Assembly (NCBI RefSeq): GCF_016859285.1
Contig: NC_053415.1
Coordinates: 13,242,501 to 13,306,500 of the forward strand
Source: Xiphias gladius
Lineage: Eukaryota; Chordata; Actinopteri; Istiophoriformes; Xiphiidae
Direction: 5' to 3'
Length of the DNA: 64,000 bases
The notes beneath the pieces are model-generated. The model saw only the letters and a program-made list of their open reading frames with translations. It was not told where the DNA came from and did not search any database. The position numbers and the translations under genes were made by a program. Below are positions 34,626 through 47,040 of this stretch, in pieces. Position 1 is the first letter of the stretch; each line of letters begins with the position of its first letter.

Positions 34626-37160
34626 GTAAATAGACAACTGTTTGCTAACTAGTTCACCATAACTTAAAAGGTGATAATATATCCGTTTTCTTTTTTACAA
34701 TTTGTATCTGCCTCAAAGTTAAAAAAAACAAAAACAACAGTCATAGTGGATTTAAAAATTAAAAAGGGATCTAAATCTAAATTAAGCGATAAGACTGGTG
34801 TTATTCTTTATTTTGCTTTCTGTCAATAAATCCCATGAAAAGACCAAAACGTGTGTTAGTCCATCTCTCAAAACTTTCTGACTTCCCTTACCTGCCTATC
34901 ACTCTTAGCCCTAAACCCATTTACTCTTGGTGAGGATTATAATCTTTAAAAAAGGTTGACTATTCTAAGTAATTTCCTAAAACAGCCAGGCACTGTTTTT
35001 TTTTTTTTTTTTTACAAATATAAATAGTAGAAACAGGAGTAAACAGTGTATTTTTAAAAGTATTTTCAGCTGCCGATGTGGTGGAAGTGAGTATTTACGG
35101 CAGCAGGACAGTGTATGTGTGGCTGACTCAAAATATCAGTTCATTGTTTCTTTTCGTGAGATTTTTACAGTAAGTTATCATTAATTTTGGTAAATTATAA
35201 CAAATATCCTTATCCATACGTCCATATGTAGCCTTTCATGCTGAGGCCAACATGAGTCCGTTTACTACACTGGAGTAAAAAGCTTTACAAACACACCTCT
35301 ATAAGAAGGTTATTGCCGTAACACCGGTATACACAGTAAATTCCCCCTGAATAGCACTTGCCTGAAGCAACACCTACCACAGTAAATGTTTATCCATGTG
35401 GACTTCCCATCTCATGCTGTTTTGTCTGTGTGTGCAGATGGTAGCGGCCTGGCCTGGAACTGTATGACACAGAGCAAAGGCTCTCATGTCTTCAGGGCGT
35501 TCCACAGAGCATGATCATGAAAAGCAGAAACATGAAGAAAACTGCAAAAGGTTGAGCCGTGGAAACGTCTTTCTCCTGCGCGTCAGTTAATTTCCTCTTT
35601 TTCCCTTTGGTTCCACATCACTTTTCTATTATGTTTTGAACACAGTGAAAACATAATACAAATCATGCTGCTGGGAAAAAAATCTAATCATTACACCCTC
35701 AAATGAAAAAATGGATACCAGTGAAAAATGTAAGGGAATTGTTATTTTTCACATTCTAATTCACATCACAAGAAACCGAAAAGGAACACATGCTGTATAT
35801 CAGATTGGTTTGGTGCCTTTTGCCCCAAGCCATGCAGCGCACACTGATATTAGTTTTAAATACAGATTGCTGGCAATAATAGAACAGAAGAGTCCATGCC
35901 TTCCACATAGACCCAGTCTGGAGTGTCTCACATTGCCGGCTTGCCAAGACAGCTTCAATCAAAAAGCTCAAATAAATGTAGTTCTTTGGGCTCTGTCAAC
36001 TGTAAACTGTTATTGATCCCAACAAATGAAATTTGTTCACGTTGATCGATCAAACACATTATCTGTGTTTTCCAGTCTATTACCAGCAAGTGGAAACTCA
36101 GGAGGCATCAATAAATAGAGTTGGGTCACCCCGGGTAGATTCCTTTCAAGCTAGAAGGGGTGTAAAAACAGGCGACCAAACATAAGTACTTGTACTTAAA
36201 GGTAATGGACCTGCATCATGACTAAACGCTAAGTGCCTGGGGTGTGTAGATGTGGAACACGCTTCTATAGCACCTTCAAGGTCTAGAGGCGCTTTTGTTT
36301 GTACTGTATATTTGCCCTCCTCTCTTCTGCCCCTGCTAATACCCCCCCACCCTCGCACTCCAACATATGAAAGCCTTCCAGCTGGCACCCGACGTCTGTA
36401 CTTGGCAGGTCAGGGGTAACATGAGAATTAAACCTATATCGCCCCAGCTACCAGTTCTCAAATATCAGTGGAGTCCAGCACTTCACTAGGGACTGGTGAG
36501 AGGAAAGCATGTCAATGGAACAAAAAGCTCCTTCTGGCACTTCTCCACTCAACTGTTCTGCTTCCTGCTATTACAGGAGTAAAGTTTTCATGTGGAAGTA
36601 GGTACAAATGATCCTGTGAAGGGACCCATCTGAATGTTGGACGACAAAGTGGTGTCGCTATGCTTTGTCTAATGTGCTGTTTCATGGACAAAATCTACCA
36701 GGGCATGAAGTAGATTAATTACTAGGGCAACTAACATAATCCATTTAACGTGCTATTTCGGCATCAAGGTTTTCGGCTGAATTATAAGTCCGTATGACTA
36801 AGAGAAATGCAGGGAGCTAGATCTACACTGTCTCCTTAACGCCTACATACTATTAAATACATTCACGATTAGGTATAGTTAGCTAAAACTAATACAGTCT
36901 AATGCAACAGGCCTGCAGTATATCCTACCGTCATGAAGGTTACAGTGTTTAAGGTTTTCGAGTATTTTCAAGAGGTATGGAGTCAACTTTATGGCCATTT
37001 GGCAGGCTGTGGTGTTTTTGGTGCTGTTGAATTGTCCTGTGTTTTTCTGAACAGCTGATATAAACAGGGCTGAAAAAATATTAGAAACACCTCACAGTGT
37101 AATAACAACTTAATAAACTTGCAGCTAAGTGTAAGTTGCACTGTGTGTCCTCACAAAATG
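34626..37160. other. Intergenic sequence, no gene seen
   Basis: AT-rich unique sequence with a poly-T run near 34998-35014. The open frames of up to about 100 codons have no recognisable domain and no splice support. Confidence 0.55.
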
Positions 37161-38142
37161 CTAGTGGTCAACCGATTAATCCGTCAGCCAATTAATCGGG
37201 CCGATCTCTGGCATTTTGATATAGTCGTCATCGCCCAATGCCTGCGCCCACCAAGACAATTAATAAAAATCATCTCCAGACACATCCACAGGCAGTCTTG
37301 ACTGTATGACTGTATTGTGATGAAAAACATATACGTGCTGGTGTTGTTCTTGACATCTCTTTCCAAAGTTATAAAAATCTGCCTTTCATGGGTTGAAAAT
37401 GGCTCAACACGCCACCTACTGTTTTAAATCATCATGTACCTTGCAAGGCCAGTGCTGACATAGAGTCTACCGTTTGGGACTTCTTTACGTCATGAAATCG
37501 CTCAATCCCCCAGTAACTGAGGAAGAGTCTGTGAAACCGCGCTCATTTTCAAATATATACTGATACTCATTGCCCCCCGTAAAACATTTATCAGACTTGT
37601 CATTTGGGATGGTTCGTGGGACGGTCAGCAAGTGTGACAGTGAAGCCTTTTATTGTTGGTGTGCCAGTGGTCTGCTGTTCTTAAGCAGGTTTACATAACA
37701 TAAACATATTTTCTTCATGTCTCGTATACGTGGTCATGTCAGTGCAAAGTTTGCCAGCAGTGGAGTAGCATTAAAAGCCAAGCTAGCCAGCAGCACCTGC
37801 TGTCAGCTGAGGCAGAGGACGAAGACAGGACTGATGAACCTCTCCTCTCGCCTCAAGTCAACAATCTGCTATCTTAAACGATTGATTTAACAGTTATGAG
37901 ATACCCAGTGTTGGTTACAGTCGGTTGCATTTGCTAATGGGCTAGAGACAGCCTCTATTCAACAAGCAGGTTTGCATTAACAGGAGTCTGAAGGTAGGGT
38001 TAACGTTCTCAACTTGCCAGCAATGTTTTGGGGAACGAACTTAGTGGGCTTCTAGCTAAAATAATGTTTTTGCACTTGGGTGCCTGTCTCTCTCCCTCTG
38101 CACATATGTCACATATGTCTTCTGTGTCACTGTCTTCACACA

Positions 38143-38186
<44 letters not shown>

Positions 38187-38653
38187 ATTCAATACATCAG
38201 AGTTGAGTTGTTTTTGTTAACATCTCTCTCCCATCCTATATAAAAGCAAATCTAATTTATAACAGTTAACTGGTTAGCGTTAAGTATACAGTATATTTAT
38301 GTTATGGTGTAATTATAACGCATTTGAATGACGATGCTTCTGACATACTTTACCTCGCCCCCCAATTAAAAATAGTCAAATTCTGAAATCCACAGCATAA
38401 TCGAATGTATTTTTCCATTTCCTTAATTAATAAAAATTCCATCCAAAACAATATGTTACTGGCTAAGATAACCATGTACTTTATGTTAAATTATAATGTG
38501 GATGAATAATGGAATTATACATGACTTTTCTTTGTTTTGTTTTTTTTTGTTTTTTTTAACAACATGATATCAGCATTATATATCAGCCATCGGATGCCCT
38601 GTTCTCTAAATATTGACATAGGCCATTGAGAAACCCAGATGGGTTGACCACCA
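37161..38653. mobile_element. Long non-autonomous element with inverted ends
   Basis: The left end has TAGTGGTCAACCGATTAATC and the right end finishes GGGTTGACCACCA. The ends are thus inverted copies around TGGTCAACC, 1.49 kb apart. Near the left, TTAATCGGGCCGAT and CTGGCATTTTG, and near the right, ATATCAGCCATCGGATGCC and CTCTAAATATTGAC, fit a fish repeat I know to have 'cgattaatcgg' and 'atcggcatcgg' termini. The interior (37700-38200, with a CA microsatellite at about 38137-38182) has no intact transposase, so this is a fossil or a deletion derivative. Confidence 0.6.
38137..38182. repeat. CA microsatellite
   Basis: CA dinucleotide run with one early interruption, inside the inverted-end element at 37161-38653. 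Confidence 0.95.
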
Positions 38654-41600
38654 TAAAATACTTAAGGGAAAATGGCCGTTTTTTGAACCCTGAAATTTCA
38701 CTCAACAAGATCCAATCATGAAAATAATATCATACAACTCATTTATCTCATAAAACTACTAGTATTTTAGGTAGAAAACACATAAAATAACTTTTAACTA
38801 GCTTTACATTTTATTATACTTTTTTAATTTCCCGGAGTGACATTCGGAAACCTCAGCTGAACCTGACTAAAACCATCTCCCTGTATCCTTTCACATTTCT
38901 TTGGACTAACAGGAGACTGACAGCTTGTCCACAAACCAGGGGCAGCCTTACTAGAAATGGGAATATCCACCCCTCTACAGTGATAGAGCAGCTCTGATAG
39001 CTCCTTTATTATGGAAAATTATTTTAAACAGCATAAAACGGCAGAGGCTAATTTTTCCCATGTTTCTGCCACTATCACTCCAGCTATTGATAAGATGTCT
39101 AAATTTATTGCAGAATAATTCTGCAGGAAAAGAGATAAAAGGTTGCTGAATAAAATATGAGGCAAGGGCTGTAAATTGTAGCAATGCATATCATTTCATT
39201 CAAATGTAGGACGCAATTACCATCTGCTACACTCATCAGTCCCCTCCTTTATGACTTAATTATATGTTTAATGCTATCAGATCAAGGAAAGGGCAAAACA
39301 GATGAATGAGAGAGAAAGAGAAAAGATTCCGCAACAAGACAAAAGGCAGATGAAAAGTAACATAAAAGGATGGAATTGATTTCATTCACCAGGAAATAGA
39401 AAAAGTTAATTTAGATACAATGTTCCCTCATCTCCTGTGCCTTTGTAAGATAATAAACCCAGCGTGTTGCCAATAGGTCTCATACCAGTCAAACAAAAGA
39501 AGTCAAGTTCCTCAAAACTGAAAGTCTTCCTGCATTCATTTTGAGAAGACAGCAAGTTGGGGAATTTTTCAGTGTTATATGATCATTGCAATAACTTCAG
39601 TCCATGTCATCAATGCATTATCTACATAAAACTTGAGGTTTAGCAGTGGTGAGTCATAGAAGGTTACAACATGTAACAATGACGATCATTTCCATCCATT
39701 CCCCTTGATTCCGCTTGATCTCTTTTACATGCCATTTTGCGTAATCTAAGGACACCGGTTTTTGTTTACTCCTTTGTTTTGTATATTATCAAGATGGTAT
39801 TCTTCATTTTTGCTCTATTTTACCACTCTAAAACTTAATGGATTCTGTTGTCTGCTATTGCCAGGGTAAAATGAAACTTTACAATACTAAAACTTTTTGT
39901 TCAGATGCAAATCATGTACGGCAGTGTTCACAAAGAAAACTGGGGTTGTCCAAATGGCTGTGGGGTAAAAAGCTAGCCAGTGGGCATCCCAGGTGCCAGC
40001 AGGCACTGTCCTAAATGTGTACCTTTGGCCAGAACTCATTATAGGGTGACATTTAGGACTGCTGCTGCCCATGCCAAGTCAGCCCTCTGGATTGAGACAA
40101 ATTATGTAGTTATTTTTTATGTCAGACATTAAGTCATGTCCAGTGGGAGCCAAATCAGTATCACCTTCATGTCACCTGGAAAAAAAAAAAAAAAGATAGA
40201 GGCTGTGGACCAGGAGCTTTAATCAACTTATTTGGTGAAATTTTCTGGTGTTACAAAACAAGACTTAATTGAATTACAGTGAAATTTTACGAGATTATAA
40301 ACTGTGAATGGGCTAAATTATTTTCTGAATGTAAAATTATTCTTCTTAAATTTATTTAGTAATTTTCATGGAATTCATTCAACACACAAACATACAAGGA
40401 CCACAGCAAAATCACAGTCCTGCTGTCTGTATCCCCTCCCTCTTCCCATTGACCCTGGCAAAGCAGAGATTGTCAAAAAGAGAATTTTCCACCTGTACAA
40501 CCCAGAGGGTGCAATGGTTTTCTTTGCTCTGTGGCAGTTATTTCTTCCAAGCCTCAAGAAAAGCAAGTAATGAAGAGAATTAGTGAAGAAAATAGCCTAG
40601 AATTGGCTATAAACTCATTACTAAAGGATTACAAGGGTTTATAATACCAAATAAATTAATGAACCATGAGAGCTATATGCTATAATATAGAAAAAAGCAC
40701 CTACACCTGTGTCATATCATTGATGATACTTCTTATGATTACCGAAGATATACACAAATTTTCAATGTCCATTAAAACAAATAATATTTCACTGATACAG
40801 GTCAATACATCATAAGCTTGATTTATTATATGTTTTCAATTTACATGCATATATACACATTATATATATATATATATTGCAAAAGGGATAAAACAACATG
40901 AGTCTTTGTTGCAGATTCTTCCAGGAACCCAGGAGGATGGCCATACCAGCAGACAGAGCACAACATGAGAAGAACTAAAGCTCCATCTTGTGGACTAAAG
41001 CAAGCACAGCCAAAGGGGCACTCTAGTAGCTTCCCAGGTTTTCCATTTCCAGGTTTGGCAACAGAAATGCTTGCATCAAGCCCTTGAAATAATAAAATGT
41101 GTGTAAGATCATATGTCAACGGACAAAAACAAGGCGTTCATTTGAGCCCTTTGAGTATCACACAGTATGCGTTTGAGAAAAGAATAAAATCTCCAGTAGG
41201 GCAAAAATACACAGTAAAGCAATCAATACATATTTGATGGTGTTCTCATTCAGTGGGAGAAACATTTATGATTTGAGAATCCCACGAATACAACAAATAG
41301 AGGAGATAAGTAGCTAAACAGAACAATGAAACACAGATGAAGCAGTCACTAAGTGAGCAGTCCACACTAGCTTGCAGGTACAGTATCTCACAAGGCATGA
41401 AATGAATCAAAGTTGTTTATCCGCTTTGTATTATTGGGCAAATTGTAGATAATTGCTCATTTGATGTATTCAGAGTAAAGCATTCATTTGATGCATATGC
41501 TGTGGATATTTTCCACACAAACTTCAAGATGTAACAAACCAAAAAAAAAAAAGGGACGTAATTGATTATAAGTTAATTGTGCAAAGGTCTCCCTGATGGG

Positions 41601-42475
41601 AACCATCTGTCAAAACAAGCTGTACATTCACTAATTCTAATCATAATTAATTAAATGGCTAACAAATTACATACATCATAGTTAGTACAGGAGGGAAACT
41701 ACCGCAGGAAATGTTATGAAACAAATTAGCTTTAACAATGAAAGAAAATTACATCACATAACTAAATATTATACTCGTTTCCGCAAGCCATATTTCTTAA
41801 TGAATTCTCTAATTAATTTAATTCACACAATGTGCATAATTTGGAGCTGAAAATGTCAGTGGGTCAGACTTAACCATATTGTTGCTGGCTGTCTATTTCA
41901 ACGAGTGCCGTATTAGCACAACATGACCTCTATGGAAATTACACAGACCAACTGTTGTCATTTTAATTCCAGGGTCTAATTAACATGTTCTAAAGATATC
42001 ATACAAGTACATTTAACTCATTTTACACATGCCAGTGTCAATATAAGATTTCCATTTGCCTTAATTTTGTGTAATCCCTTTGATGGGAAATGCCATGATG
42101 GTAGATGTCAAGTATAACAAAAAGGCTCTTATTTTTTCATGCTTGTTGGATTACGTGTCGAACTTTCTTGTCAGTGTGACTCACACCACTCTCAAAACTC
42201 AAGGCTACTCGAGTTGTGAACATCACAGACACCATGACTGAGCTCAGAAGGCAAGTACATGTACATTACAACTGAATGTATGATAGAGGAGGGCATTTTA
42301 TACCTATGAGACCTTCTTACACTCATCCCAATTTCTCACTCTGTTGTATTGAGATCATCATGCATTTTGATGGTTCACAATATATCAGCTCAGTACACTG
42401 TAAGCTGCTGAACACAAACTGAACACGTTTACATATATTAAATCAAATGCAAAACATCAACTGTACTATGTACTA
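38654..42475. other. Intergenic sequence, no gene seen
   Basis: AT-rich desert with poly-A tracts near 40179-40194 and 41540-41552 and a TA run at 40861-40877. No recognisable exon. Confidence 0.55.
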
Positions 42476-42795
42476 GCGCTGCACTTACAATTATTTTCTA
42501 TTGATCTGCTGATTATTTTCGACCCATAAAATATCAGAAAATTGTGAAAAATGCCCTATACAGTTTCCCAGCAATCAAGATGACATCATTAAAATGCTTG
42601 TTTTGAATGACTGACAAATCAAGACTAAAATATGTTCAATTTACAATCACATAAAACAGAGAAAAGATGCAAGTCCTTGTACATTTTGGAAGCTAAAAAT
42701 GAAAAAAAAAAATTGGGGTGCCTATTTGCTTGAAAAAATATTTAAACCATTGAACAATTATGAAAATTTTTGCTGACTTATCATTTCTGTTATAC
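42476..42795 (+). mobile_element. Non-autonomous repeat, 'GCTGCAAC-TAACGATTATTTTC' family
   Basis: Begins GCGCTGCACTTACAATTATT and contains CTGATTATTTTCGACCCATA, AAATATCAGAAAATTGTGAA, GTTTCCCAGCAATCAAGATG and, near its end, TTTGCTTGAAAAAATATTTA. All are diverged versions of an abundant fish repeat recognised from memory. Same family as 43677-43971, in the opposite orientation. Confidence 0.7.
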
Positions 42796-42985
42796 TGTGA
42801 ATATATACGCAAGAGCAGCACAGACACCTGTAGTTACACATTGTTTCACTTCAGGTGTTTCACTGTGAATGGAAATTTCACTGCTCTGTCACCTCTGTTG
42901 TGCTAGTGTTCTCCCTAACCCTGTTCCCGATCGGCTCAGAGAAAATTCAATCAAATTTACCAAACAATGGCATCGCTGAGTGTGA

Positions 42986-43300
42986 ATGCAGAAGTGGATG
43001 AATAAATTAATAAATTGCACCGTAGATGGAACTAACACATGCATTGCAAGGCTCGGGGGCTATCCTGAGGCCAATCATTTAGCTAACACACTAATGAAAG
43101 TGTGTGTAGTGTGGCTAAGGGCAGCCGCCATGGGAGGTACCACTCCCCTCCCTCCTCATGTTGGGGACTGTTAATAGGCTGGATGGAGCCAATGGGACTC
43201 CCAGGAGAGGCCTGCTGATGAAGAGGAAAACCTGTCGTCGCCTTCACTAATCACTGCCTAATGGCTGCAGTAACACAGGTTTTACAAATGTGACTGTGCA
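42986..43300. other. Intergenic sequence, no gene seen
   Basis: Unique sequence between two repeat copies. Nothing resembling an exon is seen. Confidence 0.4.
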
Positions 43301-43524
43301 TGTGTGCCCGTACCCGCATGTGTGGGTGTTAGAATATTGGTAATTTCACTAAAATGTTCAGAGAAGAATTTATTGTTTCTATTCATAGAGCGCATGAAAC
43401 TAAAACTGCAATTTACATAACAATTGAATGAATTGTTACCAGTATGAATGTGCTCTAGGTTTATCGTTCTTTTTGCAGGTACTGTCGCATTCACCAAACC
43501 AGAAAATATGAAGATTTGCTGCTT

Positions 43525-43548
43525 TTTGTTTGTTTGTTTGTTTGTTTC
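43525..43548. repeat. GTTT tetranucleotide microsatellite
   Basis: Five to six tandem TTTG units. Confidence 0.95.
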
Positions 43549-43676
43549 TGCTTTGTTTCATATCATTGAAGGATACAATCCACAATCCAAATGTAAACTC
43601 GACTGGAACCTGCTATCACTCTGATTAAAATGTCCCTAAATACTGGAACAAAAAACTCAAAAAAGCAAATAAATTA

Positions 43677-43971
43677 GAGCTGAGACATTAAGCCGATTAA
43701 TCACTCAGTCAACTGACAGAAAAATAATCTGCAACTATTTTCCACAACTAAAACTATAGTTGTTTTAGTTGTTTTTTAAGAAAAAGCCACAAGGATTTGC
43801 TGCGTTCCTCTGTTACATATTACTGCAAAGTGAAAAACCTTGGGCTTTGGACATTTGATGTCGTCACAGTGGACCGGGAAACCGTGATGGACATTTCTCC
43901 CTATTAATCAATTCATCGAGAAAATGCTCTGCAGATTCAGCGATAGTGAAATTGATCGTTAGTCGGAGCTC
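43677..43971 (-). mobile_element. Non-autonomous repeat with inverted ends, second copy
   Basis: Left end GAGCTGAGACATTAAGCCGA and right end ATCGTTAGTCGGAGCTC are inverted relatives. Internal words GGGCTTTGGACATTTGATGT, ATGGACATTTCTCCC and ATTCATCGAGAAAATGCTCT are the complements of the motif order in 42476-42795. It is followed directly by a poly-T tract (43974-43992). Confidence 0.7.
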
Positions 43972-44139
43972 CGTTTTTTTTTTTTTTTTTTTCACAAGTT
44001 ACTTGAATTCACCTTAGTTCTACATAACTAAATAAATTACAGGGCAATTAACTGAATTACTTTGGGTTCACTACTTTGGTCCGACATGTAGAGGCTAATA
44101 AGTTAATAAGTGTCTACAAGACGACAGACGTGACTGCGG

Positions 44140-44660
44140 GCTCCTTGACTTGTGAGGTCAACTTCAGCTACTACTCTGGGTCCTGTTAACGCTGTGGAGG
44201 CTGCCGAGGCTGCCGGGACTTTTAAAGGTGGTTCAAGCTGGGGGGGGGGCAGCTCACCTGCACAGAGTATGACGTGGCGGAACAGACACCCTCCACATTA
44301 ACCAGGGTGGTAAATCCAGTTATAGTCTATTTTAAGGTGTGTGCGGTCGGTGTCGGTCGCAGGACCAGTTTGCCTACGACAGCGGGAAGGACGTGAAACG
44401 CCCATCGGAGATCAGGGCTTTCTTAACGAACACTACCCCGAACGATCGGCCAGCGCATCCTGGACTCCACCGCGGCCGGTCACTGTCACACCGCACCGAC
44501 AGCTGGCCGCCGAGCTCGCTGTTTGTTTGTTTTAAACGCCGCCACTGGACCGTGGCCGCACTTTTTCTGCCAAAGTAAACGTCAAGCCGTGAAACTGCTG
44601 AGTTCAGGTATCGCTTCCGGTAGCGCTACTTACAAAGTAAGGTTCTCGTTGACGCGAATT
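44140..44660. promoter_or_regulatory. CpG-rich block, possible unassigned promoter or first exon
   Basis: An abrupt change from AT-rich desert to GC- and CpG-rich sequence, especially 44330-44580 (e.g. CGGTCGGTGTCGGTCGCAG, GATCGGCCAGCGCATCC). Candidate donor sites exist on both strands: TTCAG|GTATCG near 44607 on plus, and TGCAG|GTGAGC near 44256 on minus. Two short open frames of 64 and 79 codons cross it but resemble nothing known. It lies 3 kb upstream of galnt5, so it could be an alternative galnt5 first exon, a lncRNA promoter, or simply a CpG-rich relic. Confidence 0.35.
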
Positions 44661-46048
44661 TGTTGCAATAATTGCGGTTGACACTTGGAAACAGCAGAGA
44701 AGAATGTCAAGCCGTGGTTCCGCTCCCTCGCTTTTTCCAGACCTTTCGACCATATCACACAGTTTTTCATCAGCCAATTGGTTCAGTTGCCATGGAAGTT
44801 TGGGTGGTCAAACTTTCCATGATTCTGGGCACCAGCTAGGACATCTGATCCACACTGACCGCAGGTTGTATATATACAGACTGAGGTTGAATTAATAGTC
44901 GAGCTTGTCAGTACTCTCGACCTTGGAAGCAGCAGTTAACATGTGAATCTCAACTCAAGGTCCACTCATTCACTTGCTCTGGAGCTTTCGGCGTCATCCT
45001 CACTGACTGAGTTCAGGTTATTTTTCTCAGTAATCCGACGGTTCAAAGTTCATTCTTGACCCAAGCAGCAGTTGAGAAAAAACAACCCAACAAGGTCCAT
45101 CCAATTCTGGATCACATCTCATGAGCTTCATCAGCTGATGGAGTCTGCCCAGTTGTGACTGCGCTGCATATGTTCAGATGAATTAACTTTTTATCGTTGC
45201 CACATGAAACAATGCCCAGTGTGCATGGTTCACAGGACAATGTGAAATTATATAAACCAGACCCAGAATGCAAACCAAACCACAAAAACTCCAAAAATAA
45301 AGAAAACCATTCTGGGTAATTTTCAAATTTGGTTTCTAGACCATCATGTTTACAACAAAAATATAAATCACTGTTGAAACACGTCAGCTTCTCTATAACA
45401 CTGAACAAATCAGAATTAATAGTTGTTACATAACCCCTCTTGCCTTCTCTTCCAGGCTTTTGAGACAAAGTTCTCAGTCTTAAACACATTCTGAACAGTC
45501 ATTCCCATTTTTGAACATCTGTACACCAGGATATTTCAGGTTTCTATTGAGCCATTTCATGGAAAACTAAACTCAGTCTAAAATCATCATAGTACTGATA
45601 ATAAAAACATGTTGTTTCTGAGCATTCCAGTGGCTCATGCTGGCTTAAAAGCTGAGGTTCAGGATTCATTCTTGACTTTGGAAACTGTAGATGACAAAAC
45701 AATCTCACAAGCTCCATTAAGTAGCTATTCAGCTAATTATGGAAAGTTTCAGAAAAGCTACTTGGATCTGTGATTGGATTGTTTTCTCAACAGTTGCAAT
45801 AGTCTACAGTAGGTTCAAATTTCATTCTTGACTTTGTAAAAAGCAGTTAAAAAAACCAGATCTTGTCTTACCACAAGGTCCATTTAGTACCTGCTCTAGA
45901 GCCTTTGATCATATCAAACGGTCTTCATCGGCTGATGGCATGTGCCCCTTTGTCAGGGACTGCAGAATAAAATATAATTGAAGACTACTTTCCACCTTTG
46001 TGGACAGTAACGTTTTCTGCCCATCTGGCAGTTTATTAAAACATCAAA

Positions 46049-46052
<4 letters not shown>

Positions 46053-46092
<40 letters not shown>
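46053..46092. repeat. CA microsatellite
   Basis: Twenty perfect AC units between two repeat copies. Confidence 0.97.
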
Positions 46093-46093
<1 letters not shown>

Positions 46094-46358
46094 ATAACCA
46101 CGCTGACAGACTGAATTCTCCAAAATAAAGAATACAATATACAAAATTTAAGAAAAACTCCTTTTAAAAAATTAAAACATAGCCTAAAGGAAGTCAGTTG
46201 CCTGTGGAATAAATTAATTCTTATACATTCTTTGTAGCCAGGGGCATCCTGTAGTACATATCTTAGCTTCAGATTTCAATTTTCTTCTAGGACTTCATGT
46301 CCATGTTGTTAATTCTTGACTTTGGAAAAAGCAGGTGAGAAAACAATATCTCAAGGTC

Positions 46359-46863
46359 ATGGATGGATTACGGAACAGGCCTACTAGGCACAGGCCGAAG
46401 GTCCCAAGATGTCAGGGAGCCCCTGGGCCAGAGCCTCTGTATGAAGTGACTTTTAATATTTCTTGTTTAAAGGTAACTGAGCTCAGTTAAAAGGAAAAAA
46501 AATGTCCACAAAGAGATGCAAAACAATCCTGAGGAGAGGCAAACAACTAGAAAGAGACACAAAATGACCACGAAGTGAGACAAAAAGACCAAAAAGAGAC
46601 ACAAAACAACCCAAAAAAAGGCACAAAATGACAAAAAAGAGGCAAGAAAATGGCCACAAAGAGATTAAAAAAGACACAAAATGACTAAAAAGATGACACA
46701 AAAACAACCAAAAAGAGAGAAAAAATTACCACACAGAGACACAAAAAGACAATAAATAGACACAAAACAAGTCTGGGTGATATGTACAGGAGGGATGGGG
46801 GAGCCTTTTACCTGTCTGTGCCCAGGGAGCCATTTTTTTTTTTATCATCCATCTATGCACAAT
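46359..46863. mobile_element. Element inserted into a repeat copy
   Basis: The repeat word CTCAAGGTC is interrupted at 46358 and resumes as GTCCATTTAG at 46864, leaving a GTC triplet on both sides. The insert starts ATGGATGGATTACGG and ends TCATCCATCTATGCACAAT, so the termini share an inverted GATGGAT word. Next to the left end is TACTAGGCACAGGCCGAAGG, and next to the right end CTGTCTGTGCCCAGGGAGCC. It carries a minisatellite. I recognise the family from other fish genomes but not its superfamily. Confidence 0.6.
46498..46770. repeat. Purine-rich minisatellite
   Basis: Degenerate tandem copies of a roughly 12-30 base motif built from AAAGAGACACAAAATGACCA. It is internal to the inserted element and probably part of that family. 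Confidence 0.85.
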
Positions 46864-47040
46864 GTCCATTTAGTAGCTGTTCTATTTATGACTGAAAGCT
46901 CCGGAACATGTACTTAATGGACCCTGTGTTGAGACTCTTTTTTTCAATAATGAATTAATTTGTTTTGCAGTTACTTACCACGTCCGTGTCCCCGCGTTAC
47001 ACGTAGTAAAATAATTAAATCGAGCATGTCAGAAGATTTT

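Larger units (their letters stand above)
44700..46935 (+). repeat. Cluster of diverged copies of one repeat
   Basis: The same ordered word set recurs. First comes TTCATTCTTGACTTTGGAAA, then AGCAGTTGAGAAAACAA, then CTCAAGGTCCATTTAGTA, then GCTCTGGAGCTTTCGATCA, then TTCATCAGCTGATGG. Copies or partial copies start near 44735, 44895, 45047, 45648, 45800 and 46285; the last resumes at 46864 after an insertion. Spacing is irregular, so this is not a simple tandem array. At 46864-46922 the word GTCCATTTAGTAGCTGTTCT is followed by its near-complement, so the parent repeat has an inverted-repeat structure. Confidence 0.65.

Noticed and set aside
45112..45489. 125-codon minus-strand frame
   Set aside because: Overlaps the repeat cluster before galnt5 and matches no known protein.
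46498..46770. CRISPR-like repeat array
   Set aside because: Degenerate short-period minisatellite in vertebrate DNA, with no unique spacers.
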